DNA of 64,000 nt from Lignipirellula cremea (GTDB lineage: Bacteria > Planctomycetota > Planctomycetia > Pirellulales > Pirellulaceae), in the NCBI RefSeq assembly GCF_007751035.1, contig NZ_CP036433.1:7049001-7113000 (forward strand). Reading direction: 5' to 3'. The notes under the pieces were generated by a model, which saw nothing but the letters and a program-made list of their open reading frames with translations, had not been told where the DNA came from and ran no database searches. Below are positions 33,790 through 42,977 of this stretch, piece by piece (the first letter of the stretch is position 1; the number at the start of each line of letters is the position of its first letter). The position numbers were made by a program, and so were the translations under genes.

Positions 33790-33820
33790 ACGGTAAGGCG
33801 GGCCCTCCCGCCCTGACCGT
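33790..33820 (+). terminator. hairpin after sufT
   Basis: GGCGGG at 33797-33802 pairs with CCCGCC at 33807-33812, extended outside by ACGGT (33790-33794) and ACCGT (33816-33820). It lies 30 bp beyond the sufT stop, lacks a T tract, and marks a plausible end of the suf transcript. The remaining 250 bp to the next gene shows nothing else. Confidence 0.5.
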
Positions 33821-34068
33821 TCGCCCGCAATAACTTCTGCGCGGCGCCATCTTGCGCAGTCGTCGGTGCTTTCCCTGCTGGCCGGGCGCCCCTCCACCCG
33901 ACAATCCCGAACGGCCGTGAGCGGCCACTCTGCAGCCTGCAGCAAGCGGTGAAATGGGCAATGCCGGTTTGCTTTGCGGCGGCATCTGGTAAGCTGCGGG
34001 GACGCCCTTCTTCCCGGCTGTCATGGCGCATGACGCCGTTTCTGCGACTCTCAAGGTAGTATTTGCGC

Positions 34069-34887
34069 ATGAGCTCGACCACGCCGCCCGCCGCTGTTCA
34101 GGAACGCTTGAAATTCGCCGTAGGGATGGCCCGTCAGGCGGGCCAGGGGACGCTGGAACTGTTTCAGCAGGCTTCCCTCCGGGTGGAAATGAAAGAGGAT
34201 CGCTCCCCCGTCACCCAGGCGGATCGGGCGGCCGAACTGCAGATGCGGGCCGCAATCGCCGAGGCGTTCCCCGACGACGCCGTACTGGGGGAAGAGTTCG
34301 AACCGACGAACGGAACTTCGGGCTACCGCTGGATCCTGGACCCGATCGACGGCACCAAGTCGTTCATTTGCGGCGTGCCGCTGTACGCCACGCTGGTCGG
34401 ACTGGAACACGAAGGGGAAAGCGTCGCCGGCGTGATCTATATTCCGGCCCTGCAGGAAATGGTTTACGCAGCCGTCGGCGGCGGCGCCTGGTATGCGGTG
34501 GGCGATGCAGCCCCACAGCAGACATTTGTCGCCAAGAATGCCCAACTGAAGTCGGGCGTGTTCGTCACGTCGCAGGTCGATACGTTCGCCCAGCGGGGAG
34601 CCGGCCAGGCGTATCTGGATCTGGAAGCGGCCGCCTACATCACCCGGTCCTGGGGCGATGCTTACGGTTATCTGCTGGTGGCGACCGGCCGGGCCGATGT
34701 GATGGTCGACCCGATGATGAACGTGTGGGACGCAGCCGCCGTCGCTCCGATCATTTGCGAAGCGGGCGGCGCCTTTACGGACTGGCAGGGGAAAGCCACG
34801 ATCCATTCGGGCGAAGGGATCGGGGCCAGTGCGGCCGTGCTGGAAGAGGTGCTGGCGATTACTCGCCCTTGTCCGCGGCTGTCGTAA
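34069..34887 (+). CDS. inositol monophosphatase family phosphatase (HisN-like)
   Basis: 272 residues. Metal-binding motifs are VLGEEFEP, WILDPIDGTKSF and NVWDAAAVAPIICEAGG. The DGTKSFICGVPLYATLVGLE string is closest to histidinol-phosphatase (HisN) members of the family, which dephosphorylate histidinol phosphate; inositol-1-phosphate is the alternative substrate. The ATG at 34069 is preferred to a TTG six bases earlier. Its 3' end overlaps the convergent redoxin gene by 29 bp. Confidence 0.85.
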   Translation: MSSTTPPAAVQERLKFAVGMARQAGQGTLELFQQASLRVEMKEDRSPVTQADRAAELQMRAAIAEAFPDDAVLGEEFEPTNGTSGYRWILDPIDGTKSFICGVPLYATLVGLEHEGESVAGVIYIPALQEMVYAAVGGGAWYAVGDAAPQQTFVAKNAQLKSGVFVTSQVDTFAQRGAGQAYLDLEAAAYITRSWGDAYGYLLVATGRADVMVDPMMNVWDAAAVAPIICEAGGAFTDWQGKATIHSGEGIGASAAVLEEVLAITRPCPRLS

Positions 34888-36202
34888 TGGCCTGCGAAAT
34901 GGCCTCGTTCAGTGCGTCGAGTCCGCGGTCGCGCGAGACTTCGTACTCGCCAACAAAGTAATGCGAAACCTTGCCGGCCGGGTCGATGACGACAAACAGC
35001 GGCAGGTCGACCCCGGCGACACGCGGATCGCCAAACTTGCGAATCACGTCGCCCTGATCGATCAGCACGGGGTAACTGAGGTTCATGAACGTTTTGAACT
35101 TCTTCGCGCTCGCTTCGACCTTGCGGGGCGAGTCGATGGCGTCGGGATTAACGCACACGCCGTACACGCGGACTTCGTCTTTCCGTTCCCGCTGCAGGTA
35201 GTCGAGATAGCCGGTCTGGCCGTAGGGCTCCCGCAGCGGCGTATCACGGTATTCCCAGAAATGCAGCACGGTAACCTGTCCGGTCAGCTGCTCGGACTTG
35301 AGCGAAGCGCCGGCGACGCCGGTCAGCTCAAACGCTGGCGCCTGTTTGCCGATCGCTCCGCCTTCCAGGGCGGCGACCGCGCCGGCCCGGCCTTTCTGGC
35401 TCTTGGCGTCGTCCGCCGCGGCGGCGACGACTTCGGCGGCCAGCCCGCCGGCGGGGGATTTGACCACGGCCTTGGCGGCTTCAGTCTGCACCAGCGCGAT
35501 CTGCTCGGCGGTCAGATCCAGCTTCTTCAAACGCGGCTTGTCGGTGACCCGGTCACGGATCTGGGCCAGCGTTTTCAGCGCTCCGATGGCGGCCGCACGC
35601 GATTCAGCCGGAGCCGATTGATGATCGACCAGCTGGTAACGCACCTGGTGCTGTTCCCCCTGGCCGATAAACACCACCTCGTCGACGCCCAGCAGTAACG
35701 GGCTGTCTTCAGCGACCCAGACGGTCCGTTTGCGGCCGTAGCCGGTGCGACCTTCGATCTGCCAGGCCGAGCGCCCGGCGAACTTCGTTTTCCCCTCGAC
35801 GCGGTATTCGATCTTGCCGTCTTTCCAGGAGACGTCGTCGGCAAACTCGCGGCCCGATTCAAAGTGCAGCGCCAGCAGCGGCACCACGGTGTCGATATCT
35901 TCCCGTTCATAGAGCAGGGCCGGTCCGGTTTCCGCCGGCCAGCGATCGGCGACGGTGGCGGCTCCAAAGCGGGACGTCCAGGGCCAGCCGCCGCGGCCGT
36001 CTTCTTTGATCGTCCAGTGAACGGCCGGCGCGGGGCCGTCAGCCGCTTCGATCAGGTACTCCACGTCAAACAGCTTGCGACTGGAGAAGTCCTCCCCTTT
36101 TTCGGCGATCATCACGCCGCGATAGGTCAACTGGTCGCCCGGCTGCAGCGGCGCGCCCACAATTGCGGCTGCGGTGAAACAGAGGGAAAGTATCGCGTTC
36201 AT
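34859..36202 (-). CDS. secreted TlpA/AhpC-type thioredoxin-fold protein without CXXC
   Basis: 447 residues with a short signal peptide (MNAILSLCFTAAAIVGAPLQ). Residues about 20-210 are a beta-rich module (LTYRGVMIAEKGEDFSSRKL; VWVAEDSPLLLGVDEVVFIG). The C-terminal 150 residues are a redoxin domain (APAFELTGVAGASLKSEQLT; GVDLPLFVVIDPAGKVSHYF), but where active members have W-C-x-x-C this protein reads VLHFWEYRDTPLREPYGQ, so both catalytic cysteines are missing and it cannot do dithiol chemistry. Start at 36202 has AAAGGA upstream. Likely a binding or structural periplasmic protein. Confidence 0.8.
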   Translation of the reverse strand: MNAILSLCFTAAAIVGAPLQPGDQLTYRGVMIAEKGEDFSSRKLFDVEYLIEAADGPAPAVHWTIKEDGRGGWPWTSRFGAATVADRWPAETGPALLYEREDIDTVVPLLALHFESGREFADDVSWKDGKIEYRVEGKTKFAGRSAWQIEGRTGYGRKRTVWVAEDSPLLLGVDEVVFIGQGEQHQVRYQLVDHQSAPAESRAAAIGALKTLAQIRDRVTDKPRLKKLDLTAEQIALVQTEAAKAVVKSPAGGLAAEVVAAAADDAKSQKGRAGAVAALEGGAIGKQAPAFELTGVAGASLKSEQLTGQVTVLHFWEYRDTPLREPYGQTGYLDYLQRERKDEVRVYGVCVNPDAIDSPRKVEASAKKFKTFMNLSYPVLIDQGDVIRKFGDPRVAGVDLPLFVVIDPAGKVSHYFVGEYEVSRDRGLDALNEAISQAITTAADKGE

Positions 36203-36459
36203 AAAATCCTTTCGAGCGTCGAAACGGGTCGGCCCAGGCAGGCGTCCCCCGGGCAGGCGGGAGCCGGATAGCACGACCGGCTGGACAGGCGTTGGCAACC
36301 GTGCGAATCGCAAGCGCCCAGTCCCGGGGCGGGCAATCGACAGGTCGCGGAGGGCGGGAGGGCAGGGTATAAAGGATGGCGTAAACCACCCGGATTGTCA
36401 CATGGCGAGAACCGCCTGACAAGCGGAAAAATAACCAGAATGCCATCAGAAAGGGAGCG
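36203..36459. other. divergent intergenic region, redoxin and beta-propeller genes
   Basis: 257 bp containing the promoters of both divergent genes; no clear boxes or gene are distinguishable. Confidence 0.3.
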
Positions 36460-38115
36460 ATGAGCACGCCAGCGACGGAGCCCGAACCGCCCGAAGATCA
36501 AGAATCCGCCAATCAGTCGCCCGCCGCGAACAAGGCCAAACGTCGCCCGCCACGCATGACGCCGCCCTGGCATGTTTACCTGCTACTGCTCCTCTGGGTG
36601 GCTGCGATCTTTGCCTTGCCGGCGTTCGGCGCCGAGTGGGATCCGGCGATCATCAACCTGATCGTCCAGTCGCTGGGCGCCCTCGTTTTTCTGAACGCCC
36701 TGGTCTGGTTCTGCTTTTTCAGCGGCCATCCCCGACTGCTAAGGTACGGCCTGCTGGGAGCGATCGTGCTGCTGGTCGCAGGCGTGTTGACGACCCATCG
36801 CATGCATACCACCGGCGCGATGACAGTCGCTTTCGAACGGCGGCCCTGGTTCGCCCGCTGGATGGGCGACGCTGGCCGGCCAGAGCCGGTCGTCACCGAC
36901 CCGACCGCCATTGAACTGACCGCCACGCCCGACGATTACCCGCGGTTCCTGGGGATCGACGTCAACGGCGTGATTCCCGATGTTCGCCTGGCCCGCGACT
37001 GGCAGGCTCATCCGCCGCAAGAGTTGTGGCGGGTCCGCGTCGGCGAAGCCTGGTCCGGCTTTGCCGTCGTCAACGGCTACGCGGTAACGATGGAGCAGTA
37101 TCAGAACGAGGAGCTGATCACCTGCTATCGCCTGGCCGACGGACGGCTGGAATGGAAGCATGCAACGCCCGGACGACACGACACCGTGATGGGCGGTATC
37201 GGCCCGCGGAGCACCCCGACGATTGACGACAGCAAGGTCTACGCACTGGGCGCCAGCGCCATGCTTTCTTGCCTGGACGGCGCCAACGGGAAGTCCCTGT
37301 GGACGGTCGATCTGCGGGAGAAGTTTCAGCTGGGGTCCGATGCGGGCGTCGCCTGGGGCCGGGCCGCTGCGCCTTTGATCGTGGACGACCTGGTGGTTGT
37401 GCCGGTGGGCGGGCCGCCGGGCGGACCGTACGTCTCGCTGGCCGCTTTCAACAAGGAGACGGGGGAGCTTGTCTGGCAGGGCGGCGAACAGCAGGTCAGT
37501 TACAGTTCGCCCATGCTGGCGGAGATTTCCGGCGTGCGGCAGATCCTGATCTTCAATGAAGGCACGTTCGCCGGCCATGATCCGGAAACGGGCAAGCAGT
37601 CGTGGATCACCGACTGGCCCGGCAACAGCAGCGGCAACGCCACCTGTTCGCAGCCGCTGGTGGTCGGCGACGACCAGCTTCTGCTGTCCAAAGGGTACGG
37701 CGGAGGCTCCCGGTTGATTCAACTCTCCCAGACCGCGGGCGAATGGAAGCTCGAAACGCTCTGGGAAAAGTCGAGCCTGATGAAGTCGAAGTACTCCACG
37801 CCGGTGCTGTACCAGGGCGCCCTGTACGGACTGTCGGACGGCATCATGCAGAGCGTTGACCTCAAGGCGGGCAAGTTGAACTGGAGGGGCGGCCGTTATG
37901 GATACGGCCAGATCCTGCTGGCCGGCGATCTGTTGCTGGTCGTTGCGGAGGACGGTCGCCTGTTACTGCTGGATCCCACGCCGGAAAAACTGAGCGAACT
38001 GGGCGAGATCCAGGCGCTGGAGGGGAAAACCTGGAACACGTTCGCCCTGTCCGGGGACTTGCTGTTATTGCGAAATTCGACGGAGGCGGTGTGCTATCGC
38101 CTGCAGCAACGATGA
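36460..38115 (+). CDS. membrane-anchored PQQ-like beta-propeller protein
   Basis: 551 residues. Three N-terminal transmembrane helices (about 43-63, 67-90 and 95-112) precede a seven- to eight-bladed PQQ-like propeller with blade motifs such as ALGASAMLSCLDGANGKSLW, LAAFNKETGELVWQGGEQQV and AGHDPETGKQSWITDWPGNS. It resembles BamB/quinoprotein-dehydrogenase propellers but lacks dehydrogenase catalytic residues that I can identify. Start ATG 36460 has AAGGGAG upstream. The stop overlaps the next ATG (ATGA 38112-38115), so it is coupled to the protoporphyrinogen oxidase gene. Confidence 0.85.
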   Translation: MSTPATEPEPPEDQESANQSPAANKAKRRPPRMTPPWHVYLLLLLWVAAIFALPAFGAEWDPAIINLIVQSLGALVFLNALVWFCFFSGHPRLLRYGLLGAIVLLVAGVLTTHRMHTTGAMTVAFERRPWFARWMGDAGRPEPVVTDPTAIELTATPDDYPRFLGIDVNGVIPDVRLARDWQAHPPQELWRVRVGEAWSGFAVVNGYAVTMEQYQNEELITCYRLADGRLEWKHATPGRHDTVMGGIGPRSTPTIDDSKVYALGASAMLSCLDGANGKSLWTVDLREKFQLGSDAGVAWGRAAAPLIVDDLVVVPVGGPPGGPYVSLAAFNKETGELVWQGGEQQVSYSSPMLAEISGVRQILIFNEGTFAGHDPETGKQSWITDWPGNSSGNATCSQPLVVGDDQLLLSKGYGGGSRLIQLSQTAGEWKLETLWEKSSLMKSKYSTPVLYQGALYGLSDGIMQSVDLKAGKLNWRGGRYGYGQILLAGDLLLVVAEDGRLLLLDPTPEKLSELGEIQALEGKTWNTFALSGDLLLLRNSTEAVCYRLQQR

Positions 38116-39533
38116 GCATTCCCCACCTTGCCGTCATCGGCGGCGGCGTTACGGGCCTGGCGGCCGCCCTGAAGTTGCGGCAGTTGTCGCCTGCCGCGCA
38201 GGTCACGTTGCTGGAAGCATCGCCCCGACTGGGCGGCGTGCTGGGCACGGAGCGCCGGCAAGGTTTTATGATCGAACGCAGCGCCGACATGTTCACCATC
38301 CGCGACCCAGGCGCCATCGCCTTGTGTCGCCGCATCGGCTTTGAAGAGGAGTTGATCGAGCCGACCAGCGAACACCAGAAGGCGTACCTGATTCATCGCG
38401 GCCGGCTGGTCGAAACGCCAGGCGGCTTCAGCCTGATGAGCCCCAATCGGATCTGGCCCGTCCTGGCGACCCCGCTGTTATCCTGGCGGGGAAAGCTGCG
38501 ACTGGGCTGCGAATTATTTGTGCGTCGGCGGCGGGAAACGGGCGACGAGAGCCTGGCTTCCTTTGCCCGGAGGCGGCTGGGGAAAGAAGTCTACGAACGG
38601 CTGGTACAGCCGCTGATCGGCGGGATTTATACGGCCGACCCGGAAAAACTCAGCATGGCCGCCACGATGGATTCCTTCCTGGAGATGGAACGGCTCCACG
38701 GCAGCCTGATCCGCGGAGCCTTCGAGCGGACGGGCGAGCAGAAGCGGGCCGCCAAGGCGGCGTCAGGCGCACGCTACCAGATCTTCCGCGCCCCACGGGA
38801 AGGGATGCAGGCCTTTGTCGATGCGCTCGCCGCCCAGTTGCCGCCGGACAGCATCCGGCTGCAGTCTCCGGTCGAAAGGATCGAACGGACCGATAACCAA
38901 TGGCGTCTGACCATTAACGGCCAGCCCGCAACGTTCGACGGCGTGATTTGCTGTTCGCCGGCAGGACCGACCGCCTCCATGCTGGCCGATTTTGACAGCG
39001 ACCTGGCGACGCTGCTGCGTTCCATTCCGCACGCCAGCACGGCGATTGCGGTCCTGGGATACCGTCGGGACCAGCTGACCCGGCTGGTCGAAGGCTTTGG
39101 GTTTGTCGCCCCGCAGATCGAGCGGCGGAAAATTCTGGCCGGCAGTTTCTCCAGCGTCAAATTTCCCGGCAGGGCGCCAGAGGACACCGTGCTGATCAGG
39201 GTCTTCGTCGGCGGAGCCCTGCAGCCGGAACTGCTGGAACAAACTGACGAGCAGTTGCTGCTGATGGTCCGCAAAGAACTGGCCGACCTGGTCGGAGCCG
39301 AGGGCGAACCATTACTGGCCGACGTCGTCCGCTGGCAAGGCGTCATGCCGCAGTACCATGTGGGCCACACCGACATCGTGCATCAGATCGAAACCACCAC
39401 AGCGGCCTGGCCAGGACTGGAACTCGCCGGCAACGCCTACCGCGGCGTCGGCATCCCCGCCTGTATCCGCGACGGCGAACGCGCGGCGGACCGTCTGCTC
39501 CAGCAGTTGGCCGAGGGTTCAAAAGAAAACTAA
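38112..39533 (+). CDS. hemY: protoporphyrinogen oxidase (oxygen-dependent, HemY type)
   Basis: 473 residues. The FAD dinucleotide-binding motif is LAVIGGGVTGLAAALKLRQL followed by the glutamate-containing VTLLEASPRLGGVLGTERRQ. Later features are GIYTADPEKLSMAATMDSFL, typical of the substrate-binding region, and the C-terminal LAGNAYRGVGIPACIRDGER that closes the FAD site. It converts protoporphyrinogen IX (or coproporphyrinogen III in some lineages) in haem synthesis. Which of the two substrates is used cannot be decided from sequence by eye. Confidence 0.93.
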   Translation: MSIPHLAVIGGGVTGLAAALKLRQLSPAAQVTLLEASPRLGGVLGTERRQGFMIERSADMFTIRDPGAIALCRRIGFEEELIEPTSEHQKAYLIHRGRLVETPGGFSLMSPNRIWPVLATPLLSWRGKLRLGCELFVRRRRETGDESLASFARRRLGKEVYERLVQPLIGGIYTADPEKLSMAATMDSFLEMERLHGSLIRGAFERTGEQKRAAKAASGARYQIFRAPREGMQAFVDALAAQLPPDSIRLQSPVERIERTDNQWRLTINGQPATFDGVICCSPAGPTASMLADFDSDLATLLRSIPHASTAIAVLGYRRDQLTRLVEGFGFVAPQIERRKILAGSFSSVKFPGRAPEDTVLIRVFVGGALQPELLEQTDEQLLLMVRKELADLVGAEGEPLLADVVRWQGVMPQYHVGHTDIVHQIETTTAAWPGLELAGNAYRGVGIPACIRDGERAADRLLQQLAEGSKEN

Positions 39534-39556
39534 CAGCTAAAAGCTGATTTTATTTT
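39534..39556 (+). terminator. weak intrinsic terminator at hemY end
   Basis: CAGCT-AAA-AGCTG followed by ATTTTATTTT directly after the hemY stop. The stem is only five base pairs and overlaps the last codons of the convergent methyltransferase gene. Confidence 0.35.
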
Positions 39557-40313
39557 CCGTCGCTTCATTCATGATTGCCGGGCCGTTGGCTTTGCGGCCG
39601 ACGAAGACGTAATAGGGCGCCCTGAGGAAAGGAATGTAGGGCACTTTGGCCTGCTTCTCTTCAAAGTGCACGGGCTCAAAATGGCGGTGCAGGAAGGGGG
39701 CGTGGTCGGTCGAGGGGAACACATTGTCGCTGGCGAACCAGACCGGCCAGAACGAACGGGAGAACCAGCCGTGCCGTTTCAGGCCGTCGCTAGGATACTT
39801 GCGCGAGACGTAAAAGTCGGAAACGCCGATCAGTCCGCCCGGCTTGAGCATGGCCAGTGCGTTTTCAATCGCGGCGAACCAGTCGGGAATCATCGTCAGC
39901 GAGTAAGAGAACGTCACCACATCGACGGGCGCTTCGGGCGGCTGGAAGGCGGTGGCGTCGGCTTCGACCGTTTCAATGTTGGTCCAGTTTTTCTCTTCGA
40001 TCCGCTGCCGGGCGACCTCCAGCAGGGAGCGGGACAGGTCGACCACATAGATCTTCTTCATGGCGGCCCGGCGTTCGCCAAAGTACTCCAGATTGGAGCC
40101 GGTGCCGCCGCCCATATCGACCCAGACGGCGCCCGGCGGGGCGTCGACGGCGTCCCACATTTCCTGGCGTCCCTGCAGCAGTCGCTTGCGGAAATCGTCG
40201 TAACCGTGGGCCTGGCCGGAGTAAAAGTTCTCCAGACGCGAAGCATGGTCCTTGCCGCGGACCGGCTTCATGGTCAAGTGATAGAGGATTCTCAAATCGG
40301 AGAAGAAGCTCAC
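39537..40313 (-). CDS. btaB: SAM-dependent N-methyltransferase, BtaB-like
   Basis: 258 residues from a GTG start. SAM-binding motif I is AVWVDMGGGTGSNLEYFGER, with motif II VVDLSRSLLEVARQRIEEKN and VVTFSYSLTMIPDW. Paired with btaA upstream, it should methylate diacylglyceryl-homoserine three times to give the betaine lipid DGTS. The MGGGTG variant and the SYSLTMIPDW string match BtaB-type enzymes. Its stop is only 3 bp from the hemY stop. Confidence 0.85.
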   Translation of the reverse strand: MSFFSDLRILYHLTMKPVRGKDHASRLENFYSGQAHGYDDFRKRLLQGRQEMWDAVDAPPGAVWVDMGGGTGSNLEYFGERRAAMKKIYVVDLSRSLLEVARQRIEEKNWTNIETVEADATAFQPPEAPVDVVTFSYSLTMIPDWFAAIENALAMLKPGGLIGVSDFYVSRKYPSDGLKRHGWFSRSFWPVWFASDNVFPSTDHAPFLHRHFEPVHFEEKQAKVPYIPFLRAPYYVFVGRKANGPAIMNEATENKISF

Positions 40314-40499
40314 GGATATGCTCGCCGGGTAAATACCAGAGAAGAAAGAAACCCCAGCGAAGTGCCTTGCATGCCCGGGGAAATCCGCCGGGCGACATGC
40401 AGGAAAAACGGGCGGATCAGGGCCGGATCTTTCATTCCTCGGCGCGCCGCGGGTGCGGGCGCGTGGACAGGGAAAACATGAACGACAAACCGCGATCGC

Positions 40500-41693
40500 C
40501 TAGGCCGCCAGGTCAGCAATATAGAAGCTGCCATAGGTGTGTACGCGGTCGTTCTCATGAAGTTCATCGGCCATCTCCCGATGATACGTCAGCAAGTCCT
40601 GTAAAGGCGTCAGCACGCCGCTTTTGCGCACTTGCACGTCGTTCAAAAAATCGGTCCGCAATCCGCCGCTGCGCCAGATCACCCGGGCGTCGGGCGTGGC
40701 CCGATCCAGAATGGCCTGCCACTCGGATTCCAGCAGCGGGAAGAATTTGTCCGACAGCCAGTCCATGTGATCCAGCAGCACAAACCTGGAAATCGCGCCG
40801 TCGTGCTTTTCCAGAAAGCCCTGCACGGAATCCGTATGCACATGCACCCGATCCGCCAGGCCGTCGCGCAGTTTCTGGAAGTTCTCCGGTTTGATGTATT
40901 CCGGGCAGCACTCGGGCGTGTAGCTGCCCGTCATGTAGACCCGCCAGAAGTAATTGTCCGACAGCGGCAATTTGGCGAACACTGCTTCAACACAGTCCTG
41001 CACGAACTTGACGATGCCGCCTTCGTACTGCGTTTCCACCTGGCGACGCTGGGCTTTCGGCACGCCCACCATCGACAGCGTGGTGTCGCGATTCATGGCG
41101 AAACGCATCGAACGGGACCAGAACCGGTCGCGCAGATGTTTTTCGTAAATCTCGCGTTGTTCTTCCACGCTGGAAGCGGCCAGGATGGCGTCCAGATGCG
41201 GCCGCACCCTGATGATCCGGTCGTTATACATGGCCACCATCCGGGCGAACGCCCCTGAGGTGCCGCGGTAATAGAACGACTTGCGCGGGTTATCAAAAAA
41301 CCGAATCCGCTTGTCCCAGTACGACTGAGTCCAGTCCGACAGCTTGCTGCGAAGCACATCGGCGTAAATCTTCTGCATGCCGGGCAAACGCCCCTGACCG
41401 AACATGGCGAAGAAATCTTCGTACTCCAGGTGACGGATGCCGGCCAGTTTCAGCTCCAGCAACGCATTCTGCCGGGGATTCATGTCGACCGCATGCACGC
41501 TGGCCGGCCCGGTCAGGGCGTAATCCAGGGCGTTGCATCCGGCCGACGTAATCACGGCGACGTTGTCGGTCGGCTGAATGTTCAGAGCCACACGATCTAA
41601 TCGCGGGTCTTCCCAGCAGGTGTTGTATACAAGGTTATTCCGATGGACAGCGTTGAATACGCGCCCACTGACCCAATCAAAGAAAGCCATCAA
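40500..41693 (-). CDS. btaA: DUF3419 family S-adenosylmethionine:diacylglycerol 3-amino-3-carboxypropyltransferase
   Basis: 397 residues. Family hallmarks are [20 protein letters not shown] near the N-terminus, [20 protein letters not shown] with [20 protein letters not shown] (SAM-binding region) and the C-terminal [20 protein letters not shown]. BtaA transfers the 3-amino-3-carboxypropyl group of SAM to diacylglycerol, the first step of betaine-lipid synthesis. It lies 186 bp upstream of btaB on the same strand. Such lipids replace phospholipids under phosphate limitation in other bacteria; no Pho box was recognised in the upstream 212 bp. Confidence 0.9.
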   Translation of the reverse strand: MMAFFDWVSGRVFNAVHRNNLVYNTCWEDPRLDRVALNIQPTDNVAVITSAGCNALDYALTGPASVHAVDMNPRQNALLELKLAGIRHLEYEDFFAMFGQGRLPGMQKIYADVLRSKLSDWTQSYWDKRIRFFDNPRKSFYYRGTSGAFARMVAMYNDRIIRVRPHLDAILAASSVEEQREIYEKHLRDRFWSRSMRFAMNRDTTLSMVGVPKAQRRQVETQYEGGIVKFVQDCVEAVFAKLPLSDNYFWRVYMTGSYTPECCPEYIKPENFQKLRDGLADRVHVHTDSVQGFLEKHDGAISRFVLLDHMDWLSDKFFPLLESEWQAILDRATPDARVIWRSGGLRTDFLNDVQVRKSGVLTPLQDLLTYHREMADELHENDRVHTYGSFYIADLAA

Positions 41694-41905
41694 ATCCCCT
41701 CGCCGCCTGTCGCCGCAAGTTGGGCAATAAATTAAAGAAGAAATTTCGAACCGCTGATTTTACCCCATCGAACGCGGCCCACAAGGATAGCCAGCCCCAG
41801 GAACGCGCCGAGCACGCATCAACATTGCCCAATCGGAAAAGTCGACGCCTGGAACGACGTTGCGCCGGAAGGGAATGCGAAGCAGCGAGAACGCCCGCCG
41901 CAGCT

Positions 41906-42766
41906 TCACTCGATCCGCCAGTTCTTTTCCTCCATCCCGCGGGCGACGATCATCATCACCTGCATATCGCCGAATTTTGCACGATTGGCGGCCTCGTCGG
42001 GCAAACGGACCGTCGCCTGGTCCACGTACGCGACCAGTTCCTCGGCATACGGTCGCAGGTCGTTGACCGACCTGATCTTCTCCTGAATGCTCGGCATCAG
42101 ATCTTTCTGCATCCAGGTCAGGGCCAGCAGATCGGCGCAAGTGCCCAGCTTGTCGTCGACCGAAGCCTGCTGCCAGTCCAGTGCCGTCTTTTGGTGCAGC
42201 GATCCGTGCCCGTACCACAGCTTTGCAAGATCATCGCGACGTCGCACGGTTCCCTGCGCCCGGGCCATGGCGACGGCCGTTTTCAACTTGAACTGCTCCT
42301 GTTCCTGCTGGAAGATAACCGCCAGTTCGGGCGAGCGGATCGGATCCCGGGAGAAATCGGTGTCCCGCTCGGCAGCCAGGCGGAGCAAACGCAGGCTTTC
42401 TTTCCGGTCGCCCTGGGCTTCGTAGTATGCGAGCAGTTGATTGATAGCGTGAGCGCTCGGAAACGTCGCGACCTCAATCTCGGACCGATATATCTCGACC
42501 GCTGCTTCTTTTTTCCCTTCAGCCCAGAGTTTGTCGGCCCGTTCCTCCTCGTTGGTGGTCACGAGCGAAACCAAAGAAAGCACGCCGCAACAGCCTCCGC
42601 AAAGCAACGGCGGCCCCAGGATCAGGCCGGCAATAACGTACAGGATCGCAAACGACCGTTTGGCAGGCGGAGGAAAGTCCTGCTGGGACGACTGCCCTGG
42701 CAGGCCCGGCGTCGGACGAGCCTGCCCCTTGTAGTGCGGCTTGTAATTGGGCGGACGGTGGCTCAC
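41906..42766 (-). CDS. single-pass membrane protein, tandem paralogue 2
   Basis: 286 residues from GTG at 42766, chosen because its VSHRPPNYKPHYKG start aligns with the paralogue's MQYRPPNYRPHVQG and GGAAG precedes it. A proline/glycine-rich cytosolic stretch, one transmembrane helix (FAILYVIAGLILGPPLLCGG), then helical TPR-like sequence (ADKLWAEGKKEAAVEIYRSE; YEAQGDRKESLRLLRLAAER) and DDKLGTCADLLALTWMQKDL. I do not recognise the family. Its length is exactly that of the next gene, showing a recent in-length duplication. Confidence 0.78.
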   Translation of the reverse strand: MSHRPPNYKPHYKGQARPTPGLPGQSSQQDFPPPAKRSFAILYVIAGLILGPPLLCGGCCGVLSLVSLVTTNEEERADKLWAEGKKEAAVEIYRSEIEVATFPSAHAINQLLAYYEAQGDRKESLRLLRLAAERDTDFSRDPIRSPELAVIFQQEQEQFKLKTAVAMARAQGTVRRRDDLAKLWYGHGSLHQKTALDWQQASVDDKLGTCADLLALTWMQKDLMPSIQEKIRSVNDLRPYAEELVAYVDQATVRLPDEAANRAKFGDMQVMMIVARGMEEKNWRIE

Positions 42767-42814
42767 GCAGGCTTCCAGAGAAGGGGATACGCAGGGAGAA
42801 AAACGATGGCCGGA

Positions 42815-42905
42815 ACGAGAAACTTTTGACTCACGGAAGTCAACTGTCCGGCAACTGCTCCGCCTCAATACGACGGACCAGAATCCGGCAGTTATGCTCT
42901 TCTGA
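42815..42905 (+). repeat. complex intergenic palindromic repeat, copy G (partial)
   Basis: GTCAACTGTCCGGCAACTGC, CAATACGACGGACCAGAATC and CCGGCAGTTATGC; the paired palindromes are mostly lost. It lies between the two paralogues on the same strand. Confidence 0.6.
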
Positions 42906-42977
42906 CGCCGCGCGTCATCAGATTCCCGCCCGGCCGAGGGAAGCAGCCGCCCCGGAACGCGACAGGAAGTTTCCGCT

